Assembly: GCF_000380245.2 (NCBI RefSeq)
Contig: NZ_HG428741.1
Location: 3,144,241 to 3,208,240 of the forward strand
DNA length: 64,000 nucleotides
Origin: Bacillus massiliigorillae
GTDB taxonomy: Bacteria > Bacillota > Bacilli > Bacillales > DSM-1321
Direction: 5' to 3'
In this document: positions 28,345 to 36,919 of the stretch, piece after piece
Layout of the letters: the number at the start of each line of letters is the position of its first letter
Position numbering within the stretch: the stretch's first letter is position 1
Made by a program: the position numbers and the translations under genes
Notes under the pieces: model-generated
The model's input: the letters and a program-made list of their open reading frames with translations, nothing else
Told to the model about the DNA's origin: nothing
The model's database searches: none

Positions 28345-29379
28345 TTATGGATACTGCGGTACTTGTTTAAGGCCAGCTGTTTGTTCGTAGCCACTTAATA
28401 TATTCGCATTCTGTACCGCTTGACCTGCCGCTCCTTTCACCAAATTATCTATTACAGCAACGATTGTTACTCTTCTTGTTCTTTCATTAATACTCACACC
28501 AATATCGCAGAAATTCGATCCAGCTACTTGTTTCGTACATGGATACTGTCCTTCCGGCATAACCCTTACGAATGGATGATCTTGATATACTTCTTTATAT
28601 AAATCTACTAATTGGGCTGTTGTCACATTTTCTTTCAATTGAACATATGTTGTTGTCATAATCCCTTTAATCATAGGAACTAAATGTGTATTAAATTCAA
28701 CTGTTGTTATATCTTCTTGCCATTTGTTCAATTGTTGCTCAATTTCAGGAATGTGTTGATGTTGATGCACTTTGTAAATTTTGAAATTTTCGTTCAATTC
28801 ACTATACATCGTATTTAATGATGGCGTTCTTCCTGCACCAGATACGCCCGATTTTGCATCAATAATAATGCTATTAGGTTCACACCAATTCTTTTGACAT
28901 AATGGCGCTAACCCAAGCAATGTTGCCGTTGGATAACAACCCGGATTTGCGATTACATGGGCACCTTTAATATTCGCCGCATTCCATTCACTAAGTCCAT
29001 ACACTGCTTGTGCTAGTGTATCAATCGAAGCTGCTTCTTTTTTATACCACTGTTTATAAGATTCTGGATTTTCAAGCCTTAAATCACCAGATAAATCGAC
29101 CACCTTAACGCCAGCTTCGATAAATTGTGGTGTTAATTCAGCCGATACCCCCGCTGGAGTCGCTAGAAAAACAATCGAGCTTTTCTTAGCTATTTCGATT
29201 GGATTAATTGGTTCCAACATTAGATTTATATGCATGAGATGTGGATTTTCTTCATGTATATACTGACCTGCCTTCGATGATGAATGAAGTGACACTATAT
29301 TAAAATGCGGGTGATTATCTAGAATTCTTATTAACTCTAGCCCGCTATATCCCGTCGCGCCTACTATAGAAACATTCAT
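28345..29379 (-). CDS. argC: N-acetyl-gamma-glutamyl-phosphate reductase ArgC
   Basis: NADPH-dependent reduction of acetylglutamyl phosphate. 344 residues with the Rossmann start SIVGATGYSGLELIR and the catalytic cysteine in IANPGCYPTATLLG; His in VHQHQHIPEIEQ is the expected general base region. First gene of argCJBD, preceded by a strong promoter with two ARG boxes. Confidence 0.96.
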   Translation of the reverse strand: MNVSIVGATGYSGLELIRILDNHPHFNIVSLHSSSKAGQYIHEENPHLMHINLMLEPINPIEIAKKSSIVFLATPAGVSAELTPQFIEAGVKVVDLSGDLRLENPESYKQWYKKEAASIDTLAQAVYGLSEWNAANIKGAHVIANPGCYPTATLLGLAPLCQKNWCEPNSIIIDAKSGVSGAGRTPSLNTMYSELNENFKIYKVHQHQHIPEIEQQLNKWQEDITTVEFNTHLVPMIKGIMTTTYVQLKENVTTAQLVDLYKEVYQDHPFVRVMPEGQYPCTKQVAGSNFCDIGVSINERTRRVTIVAVIDNLVKGAAGQAVQNANILSGYEQTAGLKQVPQYP

Positions 29380-29442
29380 TTAATCTTCGCCCCCCTTTGA
29401 AAGAATACATAAAAACAATGCATTACCGTTTATATTTACATT

Positions 29443-29488
29443 ATTATAAGTGTGAATAAAAATAAATGCAATTGAATTTTTATAAATT
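29443..29488 (-). promoter_or_regulatory. argC promoter with two ARG boxes
   Basis: On the minus strand: -35 TTGCAT (plus 29466-29471), 17-bp spacer, -10 TATAAT (plus 29443-29448). The plus-strand sequence TGTGAATAAAAATAAATG (29451-29468) is an ARG box within the spacer, and a second box reads ATTTATAAAAATTCAAT on the minus strand (plus 29471-29488). AhrC/ArgR with arginine would block the polymerase. Confidence 0.85.
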
Positions 29489-29666
29489 TTTAACTTTTCT
29501 AAAGAAAATGTATTTTTGACCTATTTATTAGCGTAGTGTTGAAAAGTCAATGTAAATAGACTTTTCGATATTTCCACTTACTAAAGTGTTAAAACATTAA
29601 ACATATTACTAATGTATATTTCATTATTTTTATGCAACGAATATTCATTATTCCCATAAAGAAAAA

Positions 29667-29688
29667 ACCGTCCATAATTTTGGACGGT
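29667..29688 (-). terminator. Terminator after the DsrE-like gene
   Basis: ACCGTCCA/TGGACGGT stem with a 6-base loop and T-run on the minus strand, immediately after the DsrE-like stop codon. The rest of the 315-bp argC to DsrE-like interval is AT-rich and holds no gene. Confidence 0.88.
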
Positions 29689-29694
29689 CTTTTC

Positions 29695-30033
29695 TTAGTT
29701 AATTGTTATAACTTCATATTGACTAGCAAGTTCAATAAAGTGTGCCATACTGCTGATTTCACCTACGACAATCTTGTCTTCCACATCGTAGTAATCTACA
29801 CATGTTTTACACGCAAAAACGTCAGTACCTTTTGCTGCTAAGTCTTGTAATTGTAAAGAAACAAGCGATTGGCTCGTCAACGAAAGGACTCCACTATTCA
29901 TACAAAAAACAGCTTTCGGAATTTCTTCACGCTGCTTTAATAATGTAAAAAATGTTTCCAATAACGTTTCACCAAGCTCTTCATTTCCTTTTCCAAATGT
30001 GTTCGCACTTAGAAGAACCACTTTATTATTCAC
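29695..30033 (-). CDS. DsrE/YedF-like sulfur-relay protein
   Basis: 112 residues of the DsrE/DsrF fold. Conserved features are VVLLSANTFGKGNEELGETLL, a cysteine in AVFCMNSGV, and the pair in ACKTCVDYY, resembling the C-terminal domain of the YedF family without the TusA domain. Probably a small cytosolic thiol or sulfur-carrier protein. It may form a unit with the yitW gene, 32 bp upstream. Exact role unknown. Confidence 0.72.
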   Translation of the reverse strand: MNNKVVLLSANTFGKGNEELGETLLETFFTLLKQREEIPKAVFCMNSGVLSLTSQSLVSLQLQDLAAKGTDVFACKTCVDYYDVEDKIVVGEISSMAHFIELASQYEVITIN

Positions 30034-30065
30034 TACTAATCACACCCTCTAAAATAGTCAGAGCA

Positions 30066-30383
30066 TTAAGAAATGCCTAATGCTATTTTAGCATAACGAG
30101 ACATGCGATCTTTCGACCATGGTGGATTCCACACAATGTCCACAGTTGAATCTTTCACCTCAGGAATATCCATTAGTGCCACTCTTACTTGATCCACGAT
30201 CTGACCTGCTAATGGGCAACCCATAGACGTCAATGTCATTGTAACTGTTGCCATTCCTTCATCATTTAAGTCAATATCATAAACTAATCCAAGATTGACG
30301 ATGTCAACTCCTAGCTCAGGATCTATTACTTGTTCCAAAGCACCCATAATATTATCTTTTAAATCTTGATCCATATTTTTCAC
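30066..30383 (-). CDS. yitW: YitW, MIP18/DUF59 Fe-S assembly factor
   Basis: 105 residues, the length of the SufT/PaaD-like DUF59 family: VIDPELGVDIVNLGLVYDI, TMTLTSMGCPLAGQIVDQV with the conserved cysteine, and a C-terminal WNPPWSKDRMS. Such proteins aid Fe-S cluster maturation; B. subtilis YitW is the orthologue by position. This type can also be found in phenylacetate clusters (PaaD), but here the neighbours are the conserved yit genes. Confidence 0.87.
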   Translation of the reverse strand: MKNMDQDLKDNIMGALEQVIDPELGVDIVNLGLVYDIDLNDEGMATVTMTLTSMGCPLAGQIVDQVRVALMDIPEVKDSTVDIVWNPPWSKDRMSRYAKIALGIS

Positions 30384-30447
30384 ACTCCTTATTTTTTACA
30401 TTGTAACAAATATTAATAAGGCTGTCCTAAAAGACAATTTGCATACC

Positions 30448-31206
30448 TTACAAATATTTCACAAACCAATTTACCGCTTCTACTGCAGCTTTATTCGGAA
30501 CAACATGCCCTGCTTGTTCATCTAAAATAAATGACAATGGTATATTCTTTTGCTCATATGTAGGCTTTAATTGTTCATAGAAATTATATGCCCCTTCATA
30601 TGGTACGGTTGTATCACGTTTTCCATGCCAGAATAATAGTGGACGGTGATTCCATTCCGAAATGTCTGTAGTAGCATCATATTCTTTTAGCATATTTAAT
30701 TGTTCTTCAATTTGTTCATTTGTTAAAGGAATTTTAATATTATTTTGTTCCATTACTTGCAATTGTAATTTAGCAAAATCAATATAAGCTGGATTACCCA
30801 TTAACGAAACAGCAGTTTGAATCCAATCATATTTCGCCATAGCGCCTAATGTAATGATGGCTCCCATTGATGTTCCTGCAACCCCAATTCGTCCTTCCTC
30901 TATTAAGCCTTGCTCATCAAAAAACTCTTTCAATACTTCGATATCATGAATAGTCGTTAAGACGACTTTCCAAAATTCTGCATGTAGATGTTTCTCTTCC
31001 AAACGTTCACCATGATAAAGAGCATCTGGTAATATAACACGATACCCTTGTTCCGCTAGCATATATGCATATTGCAGGTTTCTTTCTTTAATACTTGCAA
31101 TTCCATGAATAAAAATGACGAACGGAAGCTTGTCTTCCATTTTCTCATGTTTTACGACATGCAATAAAGGGATGCCAAGTATATTTTCTTTCTTGATGAT
31201 TACCAT
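30448..31206 (-). CDS. yitV: YitV, alpha/beta hydrolase (dienelactone hydrolase-like)
   Basis: 252 residues. Intact nucleophile elbow VAGTSMGAIITLG with Ser, catalytic Asp region LFWHGKRDTTVPYEGA and His in DEQAGHVVPNKAA. Probably an esterase or acyl hydrolase, substrate unknown. Divergent from yitU across about 230 bp, as in B. subtilis. Confidence 0.85.
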   Translation of the reverse strand: MVIIKKENILGIPLLHVVKHEKMEDKLPFVIFIHGIASIKERNLQYAYMLAEQGYRVILPDALYHGERLEEKHLHAEFWKVVLTTIHDIEVLKEFFDEQGLIEEGRIGVAGTSMGAIITLGAMAKYDWIQTAVSLMGNPAYIDFAKLQLQVMEQNNIKIPLTNEQIEEQLNMLKEYDATTDISEWNHRPLLFWHGKRDTTVPYEGAYNFYEQLKPTYEQKNIPLSFILDEQAGHVVPNKAAVEAVNWFVKYL

Positions 31207-31437
31207 ATGTATTCCCCCAACATACCATTTTTCTACTACTACATTATATCCTTTTAACTTAAATACTAAAATGATTATATAAAACGTTTACACTAAGAAG
31301 AACATGAAAATTACATATATTTAACAATGAACATGTATACATTTACAATATCATGCTGTAAATTGGAAACGAAAGAAAGTTTCTTTTACAACATTCCTAC
31401 TGTAAAGTAGTATTATGATAAAAAGAGGAGGGGCTTT

Positions 31438-32259
31438 ATGACTGAAAAACATTTAATTGTCTTAGATTTAGATGGAACATTACTAAAAGATGACAAAACC
31501 ATATCAGCAAAAACAAAATCAACATTAGGGACTCTAATTCAACAAGGTCATCACGTTATGATTGCTACTGGTAGACCTTATCGTGCAAGTTTACCGTACT
31601 ATAACGAGCTCGCTCTTCAAACTCCAATTGTTAATTTTAACGGAGCTTTCGTTCACCATCCATTAGACGCTAACTGGGGACTTTATCATAGTCCGCTTGA
31701 TATTAAAGTAGCAAGAGACATTGTGGAAGCTTGTAATGATTACAAGTACCACAATATTATTGCTGAAGTAAAAGATGATATTTATTTGCATCAACATGAT
31801 CCAAAATTAATCGATATATTTAATATGGGAAATCCTAAAATAACAATAGGAGACTTGCGAAGCTACCTTGGTTCATCACCAACAAGTATGCTCATTCATA
31901 CAGACGAAGAACATGTTTCATCTATTAGGAAGCATTTATCCGACGTACATGCCGAAGTCATTGATCACCGTCGATGGGCAGACCCATTCCACGTTATTGA
32001 AATTGTTAAATCTGGTCTCAATAAAGCTGTTGGTATTCAAAAAGTCGCTGCGAATCTAAACATTCCACAAAATCGAATCATCGCTTTCGGTGACGAAGAC
32101 AATGATCTAGAAATGCTAGAGTATGCGGGATGTGGTGTTGCAATGGGCAACGGTATTGCAGAAGTAAAAAACATTGCAAATACAACGACCCTTACAAATG
32201 AGCAAGATGGTATTGCCATCTTTTTAGAGGAAAAGTTTAATTTAAAGAAAGCGCAATAA
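31438..32259 (+). CDS. yitU: YitU, HAD-IIB (Cof-type) phosphatase
   Basis: 273 residues with HAD motif I VLDLDGTLLKDDK, motif II MIATGRP, motif III Lys in SGLNKAVGIQ, and motif IV GDEDNDLEML. Cof-type members hydrolyse small phosphorylated metabolites such as sugar phosphates or FMN precursors. GAGGAGGGG precedes the ATG. Its stop codon is followed at once by a degenerate intergenic repeat and then a terminator. Confidence 0.87.
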   Translation: MTEKHLIVLDLDGTLLKDDKTISAKTKSTLGTLIQQGHHVMIATGRPYRASLPYYNELALQTPIVNFNGAFVHHPLDANWGLYHSPLDIKVARDIVEACNDYKYHNIIAEVKDDIYLHQHDPKLIDIFNMGNPKITIGDLRSYLGSSPTSMLIHTDEEHVSSIRKHLSDVHAEVIDHRRWADPFHVIEIVKSGLNKAVGIQKVAANLNIPQNRIIAFGDEDNDLEMLEYAGCGVAMGNGIAEVKNIANTTTLTNEQDGIAIFLEEKFNLKKAQ

Positions 32260-32348
32260 TAAGAAAAGCGCAAGTGTTTGCTGGAGTCCTCTTCCTTATC
32301 ATAGGAAGGTTAGCAAAACACACTAGGAGCTGGGCACCGAAGCTATAC
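32260..32348 (+). repeat. Degenerate copy of the AAGAAAAGCGCAAG intergenic repeat
   Basis: Begins TAAGAAAAGCGCAAGTG at the yitU stop and ends with GCTGGGCACCGAAGCTATACA, matching the two ends of the longer copies at 37.7 and 48.6 kb. The middle is replaced by an unrelated inverted repeat (CTTCC/GGAAG). Confidence 0.65.
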
Positions 32349-32387
32349 AAAAGACTAAGCAACCACTTACCGATTGCTTAGTCTTTT
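32349..32387. terminator. Bidirectional terminator between yitU and the SDR gene
   Basis: Perfect 14-bp arms AAAAGACTAAGCAA and TTGCTTAGTCTTTT between two convergent genes. Confidence 0.9.
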
Positions 32388-32424
32388 TAATTTGTCTTTT
32401 ATTTAGTTTGCTTAAAATAAACAC

Positions 32425-33219
32425 TTACAAATATTCATGAGGACCTTTGTAATCTTGAATCGTATTTCCGCCATCTACAACAAATAATTGACCGGTAATA
32501 TATGATGCTTGTTCTGATGCAAGAAAAGTAATCATATGCCCAACTTCATCTGGGCGACCATTCCGCCCTATCGGTGTGTGAAGCCCTGCAATTTCTTCAT
32601 GCTTTGTTTGTGAACCTGTTGCAATCCAACCCGGAGCTACATTATTAACAGTAATATGATGCTTGGCTACCTCAATTGCGATACCACGACTCATTCCTAC
32701 CATAGCAGCTTTAGCTGCACTATAGCCTGATTCTCCAGGATTACTAACTATCGGGCCAGCAACTGATGTAACATTAATAATACGCCCATAATTAGCCGCA
32801 ATCATATGTGGGATAATTGCTTTTGTCATATGAAAACAAGTTGAAAGATTGCGTGAAATAGATAAATTCCATTCATCTGTTTCCATGTCTACAAATGAAA
32901 TGAATTTTTCTGGAGAACCGATTTGTCCCATTCCAGCATTATTGACCAAAATATCGACTTGACCATAATCTTGGAGAATAGCTTTCGTAACTCGTTGCAC
33001 TTGTTGTTCATCCATTAAGTCAGCTATATAACCTTTTGCCTCTATTCCCATCTCCTTTAATTCATCCGCACGAGTTTGAATACGAACCGTTGTAGAAATA
33101 AGGGCAACTTTTGCACCTAATTCACCTATAATTTTTGCCGTAGCAAACCCTATTCCACTTTCACTTCCTGCTCCTGTTACAACACAAACTCGGTCTTTAA
33201 AATGTGTATGTACTTTCAA
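32425..33219 (-). CDS. Short-chain dehydrogenase/reductase
   Basis: 264 residues, classical SDR. Cofactor motif is VTGAGSESGIGFATA: two residues longer between TG and GIG than the common TGxxxGIG. Also NNAG (93-96), Ser152, Tyr166 and Lys170 of the YxxxK active site. C-terminus ends LFVVDGGNTIQDYKGPHEYL. Single gene with its own surroundings between yitU and the small DUF3813 locus; it is not part of the B. subtilis order I recall. Substrate unknown. It is the only SDR with an intact active site in the window, so a diol dehydrogenase role for the Rieske system cannot be excluded. Confidence 0.8.
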   Translation of the reverse strand: MKVHTHFKDRVCVVTGAGSESGIGFATAKIIGELGAKVALISTTVRIQTRADELKEMGIEAKGYIADLMDEQQVQRVTKAILQDYGQVDILVNNAGMGQIGSPEKFISFVDMETDEWNLSISRNLSTCFHMTKAIIPHMIAANYGRIINVTSVAGPIVSNPGESGYSAAKAAMVGMSRGIAIEVAKHHITVNNVAPGWIATGSQTKHEEIAGLHTPIGRNGRPDEVGHMITFLASEQASYITGQLFVVDGGNTIQDYKGPHEYL

Positions 33220-33440
33220 AAAATTAACCCCCTTAATCTGAATATTCAGATTAAAATTATATCAGCTTGGTGTTCATTAGTATACAAATGTATTATTACT
33301 TAAATAAAATAGCAGATTCTATCTAACAATTAGCCCCGTTTCCGACAACCATTATTTACCTTTATAATCCAATCAAATCTACATACACTATTATCGACAC
33401 AGTGAATGTGTCAATTGCTTAGATTGCGAGGGGTTTACTA

Positions 33441-33593
33441 ATGGGCAAACGTAACAAATCGAAGCGTTTCTTCCAACAAAGTAAAGATACTGTTTCCAAG
33501 CATGATGAAAAATTCCCATATCGTATGACTTTAGCTGAAGCAGAGGCAAATAAAATGAGTAGCTCTGGTTGCAGCGAATCCGGGTGTTGTTAA
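33441..33593 (+). CDS. 50-residue protein with Cys-rich C-terminus
   Basis: Begins MGKRNKSKRFFQQSKDTVSK and ends SSSGCSESGCC. GCGAGGGG precedes the ATG at 33441, and the stop abuts the ATG of the next gene (TAAATG), so both are translated from one message. Basic N-terminal half, three cysteines at the end that could bind metal or form thiol links. I do not recognise a family with certainty. Confidence 0.7.
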   Translation: MGKRNKSKRFFQQSKDTVSKHDEKFPYRMTLAEAEANKMSSSGCSESGCC

Positions 33594-33779
33594 ATGGCCA
33601 ATAAACTATTTCAAGAAGCCCGTCGATTCGTAAATGAAGCTATGCATGCCGACACTCACTATCGAGAAGAAGCTATAGCTAAAGCGAAAAATGCGCTTTC
33701 CTCTGCATACGCTAACACATCAACTGCCGAAAAGCTTCAGTTACGAGACATGCAAGCAGAATTAGATTCGTTAACTTAG
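33594..33779 (+). CDS. DUF3813-like small protein
   Basis: 61 residues, predicted helical: MANKLFQEARRFVNEAMHA, then AIAKAKNALSSAYANTSTAEKLQLRDMQAEL. Resembles the DUF3813 family of Bacillus small proteins. The start codon directly follows the stop of the preceding 50-residue gene. Function unknown. Confidence 0.72.
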   Translation: MANKLFQEARRFVNEAMHADTHYREEAIAKAKNALSSAYANTSTAEKLQLRDMQAELDSLT

Positions 33780-33812
33780 AAACAGTAACTTAGCAATCAA
33801 ATACGCAAAAAA

Positions 33813-33851
33813 AAGGGCGTACCAAAAGTGATTCACTTTTAGTACGCCCTT
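33813..33851. terminator. Bidirectional terminator between DUF3813 gene and yitT
   Basis: AAGGGCGTACCAAAAGTG arm pairs with CACTTTTAGTACGCCCTT (one mismatch), flanked by A-run and T-run on either side. Confidence 0.88.
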
Positions 33852-33877
33852 CCTTTTTGTTTTTTTAGAAATTCATT

Positions 33878-34720
33878 TTAATCTTTCCTAAAGAACCCGA
33901 ATACATTTGTCGTTTCCACAATGTTCGTAAATGCTTTAGGATCGACTTCTTTAATAATATGAATCAAATCATATAATTCATAACGGGTAATAACCATCAT
34001 CATCATATCTTTATCTTCATTTGTAAACGCGCCTTTTGCTGGCATCATTGTAATACCACGAACTAATTTGGCATGAATCGCTTCTTTTAAAACCTCTGCT
34101 TTTTGCGTAACAATAAATACTGTTAATTTCTCATGACGAGTATGAATTGCATCAATAACTCGCGTTGTGACATAAAGAGCTACAAGAGTATAAAGAGATT
34201 TTTCTGGTCCATATAAGATACCTGCAGTAACGATAATTGCACCATTCATGGCAAATAAGTAAGTTCCAATTGGCTTATCTTTCATGCGTGAAAGAATCAT
34301 AGCCACGATATCCATACCACCTGTTGAAGCTCCATATTTCAATGTAATACCTACACCAACGGCTGCAATAACACCACCAAATACAGCGTTTAATATAATA
34401 TCAGGTGAAAATTGATAAATTGGAATAATTTCCATAAACAAAGACATTAATGCAACACATAAAAAGCTATAAAACGTAAACGCCTTTCCGACTTTCTTCC
34501 AGGCTAATATTGCGACAGGAACATTCAGTAAAAATATTAAAATTCCTGTTGATAATGTATACGAAGTAAAGCTACCAATGATACTAGAGAGTAATTGAGC
34601 TACTCCTGCAAAACCACTCGCATAAACCTTGGCAGGAATCAAGAAGAAATTCATTGCAATTGCATTTAGAAGTGCCCCAACAATTACCGCTAAGATTTTT
34701 TTTCCTTCCTCTATATTCAA
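33878..34720 (-). CDS. yitT: YitT-family membrane protein (DUF161/DUF2179)
   Basis: 280 residues: five to six membrane helices (about residues 10-175) followed by the soluble DUF2179 domain (from about 215, LTVFIVTQKAEVLKEAIHAKLVRGITM in part). The glycine-rich KYGASTGGMDIVAMI loop is typical. Function in the family is not established. Divergent from degV, and in the B. subtilis yitS-yitT order. Confidence 0.88.
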   Translation of the reverse strand: MNIEEGKKILAVIVGALLNAIAMNFFLIPAKVYASGFAGVAQLLSSIIGSFTSYTLSTGILIFLLNVPVAILAWKKVGKAFTFYSFLCVALMSLFMEIIPIYQFSPDIILNAVFGGVIAAVGVGITLKYGASTGGMDIVAMILSRMKDKPIGTYLFAMNGAIIVTAGILYGPEKSLYTLVALYVTTRVIDAIHTRHEKLTVFIVTQKAEVLKEAIHAKLVRGITMMPAKGAFTNEDKDMMMMVITRYELYDLIHIIKEVDPKAFTNIVETTNVFGFFRKD

Positions 34721-34912
34721 AACTGTACCTCCTAATTATTTTAATATATTGTCCTAAATGAAATAACTGAAACATACATAATATCAAATGAACAATACTT
34801 TTCCAATGCATTTTCGAATAAAACTTAATCAACAATTCTTTCCTATTATTTTCACCAATGCTACACTAATATAGTACTTATACAAAAATAAACTATTTAA
34901 GAAGGTGAAGTT

Positions 34913-35776
34913 GTGACTATAAATATACTAGCAGATAGTGCGTGTGATTTACCCCTATCTTATTTTTCTGAAAACAACCTTACTTTTATTCCACTAAACG
35001 TTCATCTAGAAGGAAAAGATTACGAAGATGGAATTAACATTCAAAGTAAAACCGTTTATGATGCTATGAGACAAGGAGCTGCTCCTAAAACGTCACAAGC
35101 ATCACCAGAATTTTTCCTAGAAACATTTACAGAGCTCGCTAAACAAAAAAAACAAGCCATTTATGTTGCGTTTTCATCTGAACTATCAGGCACTTATCAA
35201 ACAGCTGTAATGATTAAAGAACAAGTTAAAGCTGATTATCCAGATTTGGACCTTACCATTATCGATACTAAATGTGCTTCATTAGGATATGGATTAGTTG
35301 TAAAAAGAGCAGTTGAACTTGCTAAAACAAGTGCTTCAAAAGAAGAGATTATCGACAAACTTAACTTTCACGCCAAACATATGGTGCACTTATTCACCGT
35401 GGATAATCTTGAATATTTAGCTAGAGGTGGCCGAATTTCAAAAGCGTCTGCATTTGTTGGTGGTTTATTAAATATCCGCCCGTTGCTACACGTGGATGAT
35501 GGCAAACTTGTACCACTAGAAAAAATTCATGGGAAGAAAAAACTTGTCAAACGTACTTTAGAATTAATGAAAGAACATGGTGCACAGCTTGCTAAACAAA
35601 CAATCGGCATCAGTCATGGTGATGATTTAAAAGCCGCTAATGATTGGAAGGAAGCTATATCAAAAGAATTCGGAACTACTTCATTTGATATAGAGTTAAT
35701 TGGTTCCACAGTTGGTGCTCATGCAGGCCCTGGAACAATTGCAATCTTTTTCTTAGATGAAATGCCTGTAGATTAA
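34913..35776 (+). CDS. yitS: DegV-family fatty-acid-binding protein (YitS)
   Basis: 287 residues; GTG start with GAAGGTGA upstream. Motifs of the DegV/FakB fold: ADSACDLP, SSELSGTYQTA and NLEYLARGGRIS, followed by the C-terminal domain ending GPGTIAIFFL. Family members bind a fatty acid and present it to the FakA kinase. Adjacent to yitT as in B. subtilis. Confidence 0.88.
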   Translation: MTINILADSACDLPLSYFSENNLTFIPLNVHLEGKDYEDGINIQSKTVYDAMRQGAAPKTSQASPEFFLETFTELAKQKKQAIYVAFSSELSGTYQTAVMIKEQVKADYPDLDLTIIDTKCASLGYGLVVKRAVELAKTSASKEEIIDKLNFHAKHMVHLFTVDNLEYLARGGRISKASAFVGGLLNIRPLLHVDDGKLVPLEKIHGKKKLVKRTLELMKEHGAQLAKQTIGISHGDDLKAANDWKEAISKEFGTTSFDIELIGSTVGAHAGPGTIAIFFLDEMPVD

Positions 35777-35842
35777 TCAGCATACATACTTCCTCCTTCG
35801 ATGATGTAAACTAACGTAAACAAATCGAAAGGAGAAAGCATT

Positions 35843-35974
35843 GTGTCCCATACAAAAGACAACAACAAAAAAGCAAAAGATAATAACGCAATTAATATGA
35901 AAAGAAATGAGCTTGTAAATAAGAACTTTAAAGCAGGCAAACATCAAGATTCGAAGTCAATGAATCATTTATAA
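35843..35974 (+). CDS. 43-residue hydrophilic protein
   Basis: GTG start at 35843 with AAAGGAGAAAG six bases upstream; ends in TAA before a strong terminator. The peptide begins MSHTKDNNKKAKDNNAINMK and is very rich in Lys and Asn, without hydrophobic segments. It looks like the short charged proteins often found in sporulating bacilli, but I do not recognise it. The good ribosome-binding site and terminator support that it is real. Confidence 0.62.
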   Translation: MSHTKDNNKKAKDNNAINMKRNELVNKNFKAGKHQDSKSMNHL

Positions 35975-36007
35975 GATAAAGCCACCAGGTATACTGGTGG
36001 CTTTATC
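35975..36007 (+). terminator. Terminator after the 43-residue gene
   Basis: Perfect 14-bp arms GATAAAGCCACCAG and CTGGTGGCTTTATC with a 5-base loop. Confidence 0.9.
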
Positions 36008-36055
36008 TATTTCTAACTATAATCAAAAATAATTTATCAGAAAAATCCAAATACA

Positions 36056-36096
36056 TTGATAATATCCTTAAAATCATATATGATATCATATATGAT
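36056..36096 (+). promoter_or_regulatory. hpaG1 promoter with tandem GntR operators
   Basis: -35 TTGATA (36056-36061), 17-bp spacer, -10 TATGAT (36079-36084). Two directly adjacent perfect palindromes ATCATATATGAT (36073-36084 and 36085-36096) cover the -10 and the start point. The same tandem arrangement lies at the gntR promoter, so this is very probably the operator of that regulator. Confidence 0.82.
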
Positions 36097-36133
36097 TTAT
36101 TTTTATGATAAAAACTTAAAGGAGTGATTTATT

Positions 36134-36919
36134 TTGATCCAAGCAAAAATCAAGCTTCAAAATCAGCTTACTTCAGAAGATATACAAATCGAAAATAACC
36201 AAATCATTAAAAACGGGAATACATACGACGTATCACAACTTCAAATCGACGTGCCTATTAAAGGAACTGTTTATGGGACATTGCTAAACTATAGAGGCGA
36301 ATTAGAGGCAATGAAAGAGCAAATGAATCAATCTCCATACAACGCTCCTCCAAAGGGACCTATTCTTTATATTAAACCTAAAAATACATACACATCTTTT
36401 GCCCAACCCATTCCATTACCTCAAGATACTGAACAACTCTCCGTTGGTGCTGCTCTAGGCATCGTGATTAGAAAAACAGCCACTAGAATTACAGAAGAAG
36501 AAGCATTGAATTATATTGAAGGGTATACAATCGTTAATGATATTAGTATCCCTCACGAAAGTGTTTATCGACCTGCGATTCGCTTTAAGGCACGTGATAA
36601 GTTTTGTCCAATTGGACCATGGATTGTAAATGCATCTTCAGTTACAAATCCAAATGATTTACGAATTCGAGTGCTAATCAATGAAACAACTGTTCAAGAA
36701 AATACTACAGCCAATCTAGTTAGACCAATCGCTAAGTTACTTGCTGATGTTACGGACTTTATGACACTCCAAGCTGGAGATATTCTTTTAGTTGGAGTAG
36801 CTGAACACGCTCCACTTGCAAAAATAGGAGACCACATTCGAATTGAAATTGATGAAATTGGCTATTTAGAAAATACAATTGTTCAAGAAGAAAATGTAGC
36901 GATGGAGGGAAACCAATGA
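36134..36919 (+). CDS. hpaG1: HpaG N-terminal-type subunit (HpaG1), FAH-family
   Basis: Homologue of the N-terminal half of the bifunctional decarboxylase/isomerase HpcE/HpaG of the homoprotocatechuate pathway. 261 residues; TTG start at 36134 with AAAGGAGTG upstream. FAH-fold signatures: GTLLNYRGELEAM, then VGAALGIVIRKTATRI and GYTIVNDISIPHE. Where the partner protein has the metal-binding ExE (YECELAVVIGK), this one has GAA, so the two metal glutamates are absent while the Asp of IVND remains. Overlaps hpaG2 by 4 bp. In many bacteria G1 and G2 are fused; here they are separate. Likely forms a complex with HpaG2. Confidence 0.82.
   Translation: MIQAKIKLQNQLTSEDIQIENNQIIKNGNTYDVSQLQIDVPIKGTVYGTLLNYRGELEAMKEQMNQSPYNAPPKGPILYIKPKNTYTSFAQPIPLPQDTEQLSVGAALGIVIRKTATRITEEEALNYIEGYTIVNDISIPHESVYRPAIRFKARDKFCPIGPWIVNASSVTNPNDLRIRVLINETTVQENTTANLVRPIAKLLADVTDFMTLQAGDILLVGVAEHAPLAKIGDHIRIEIDEIGYLENTIVQEENVAMEGNQ

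Noticed and set aside
29380..29660. Leader riboswitch or T-box upstream of argC
   Set aside because: Only the ARG boxes and promoter are recognisable; no T-box or riboswitch core was seen.
30066..30383. PaaD-like role in a phenylacetyl-CoA pathway
   Set aside because: No paaABC or other paa genes are present and the gene lies in the conserved yit neighbourhood.
30420..30446. Possible terminator after yitV
   Set aside because: Only a four-base stem (TGTC/GACA) could be formed; too weak to call.
31279..31292. Possible cre site between yitV and yitU (AAACGTTTACA core)
   Set aside because: The first two consensus bases (TG) are missing and no promoter relation could be shown.
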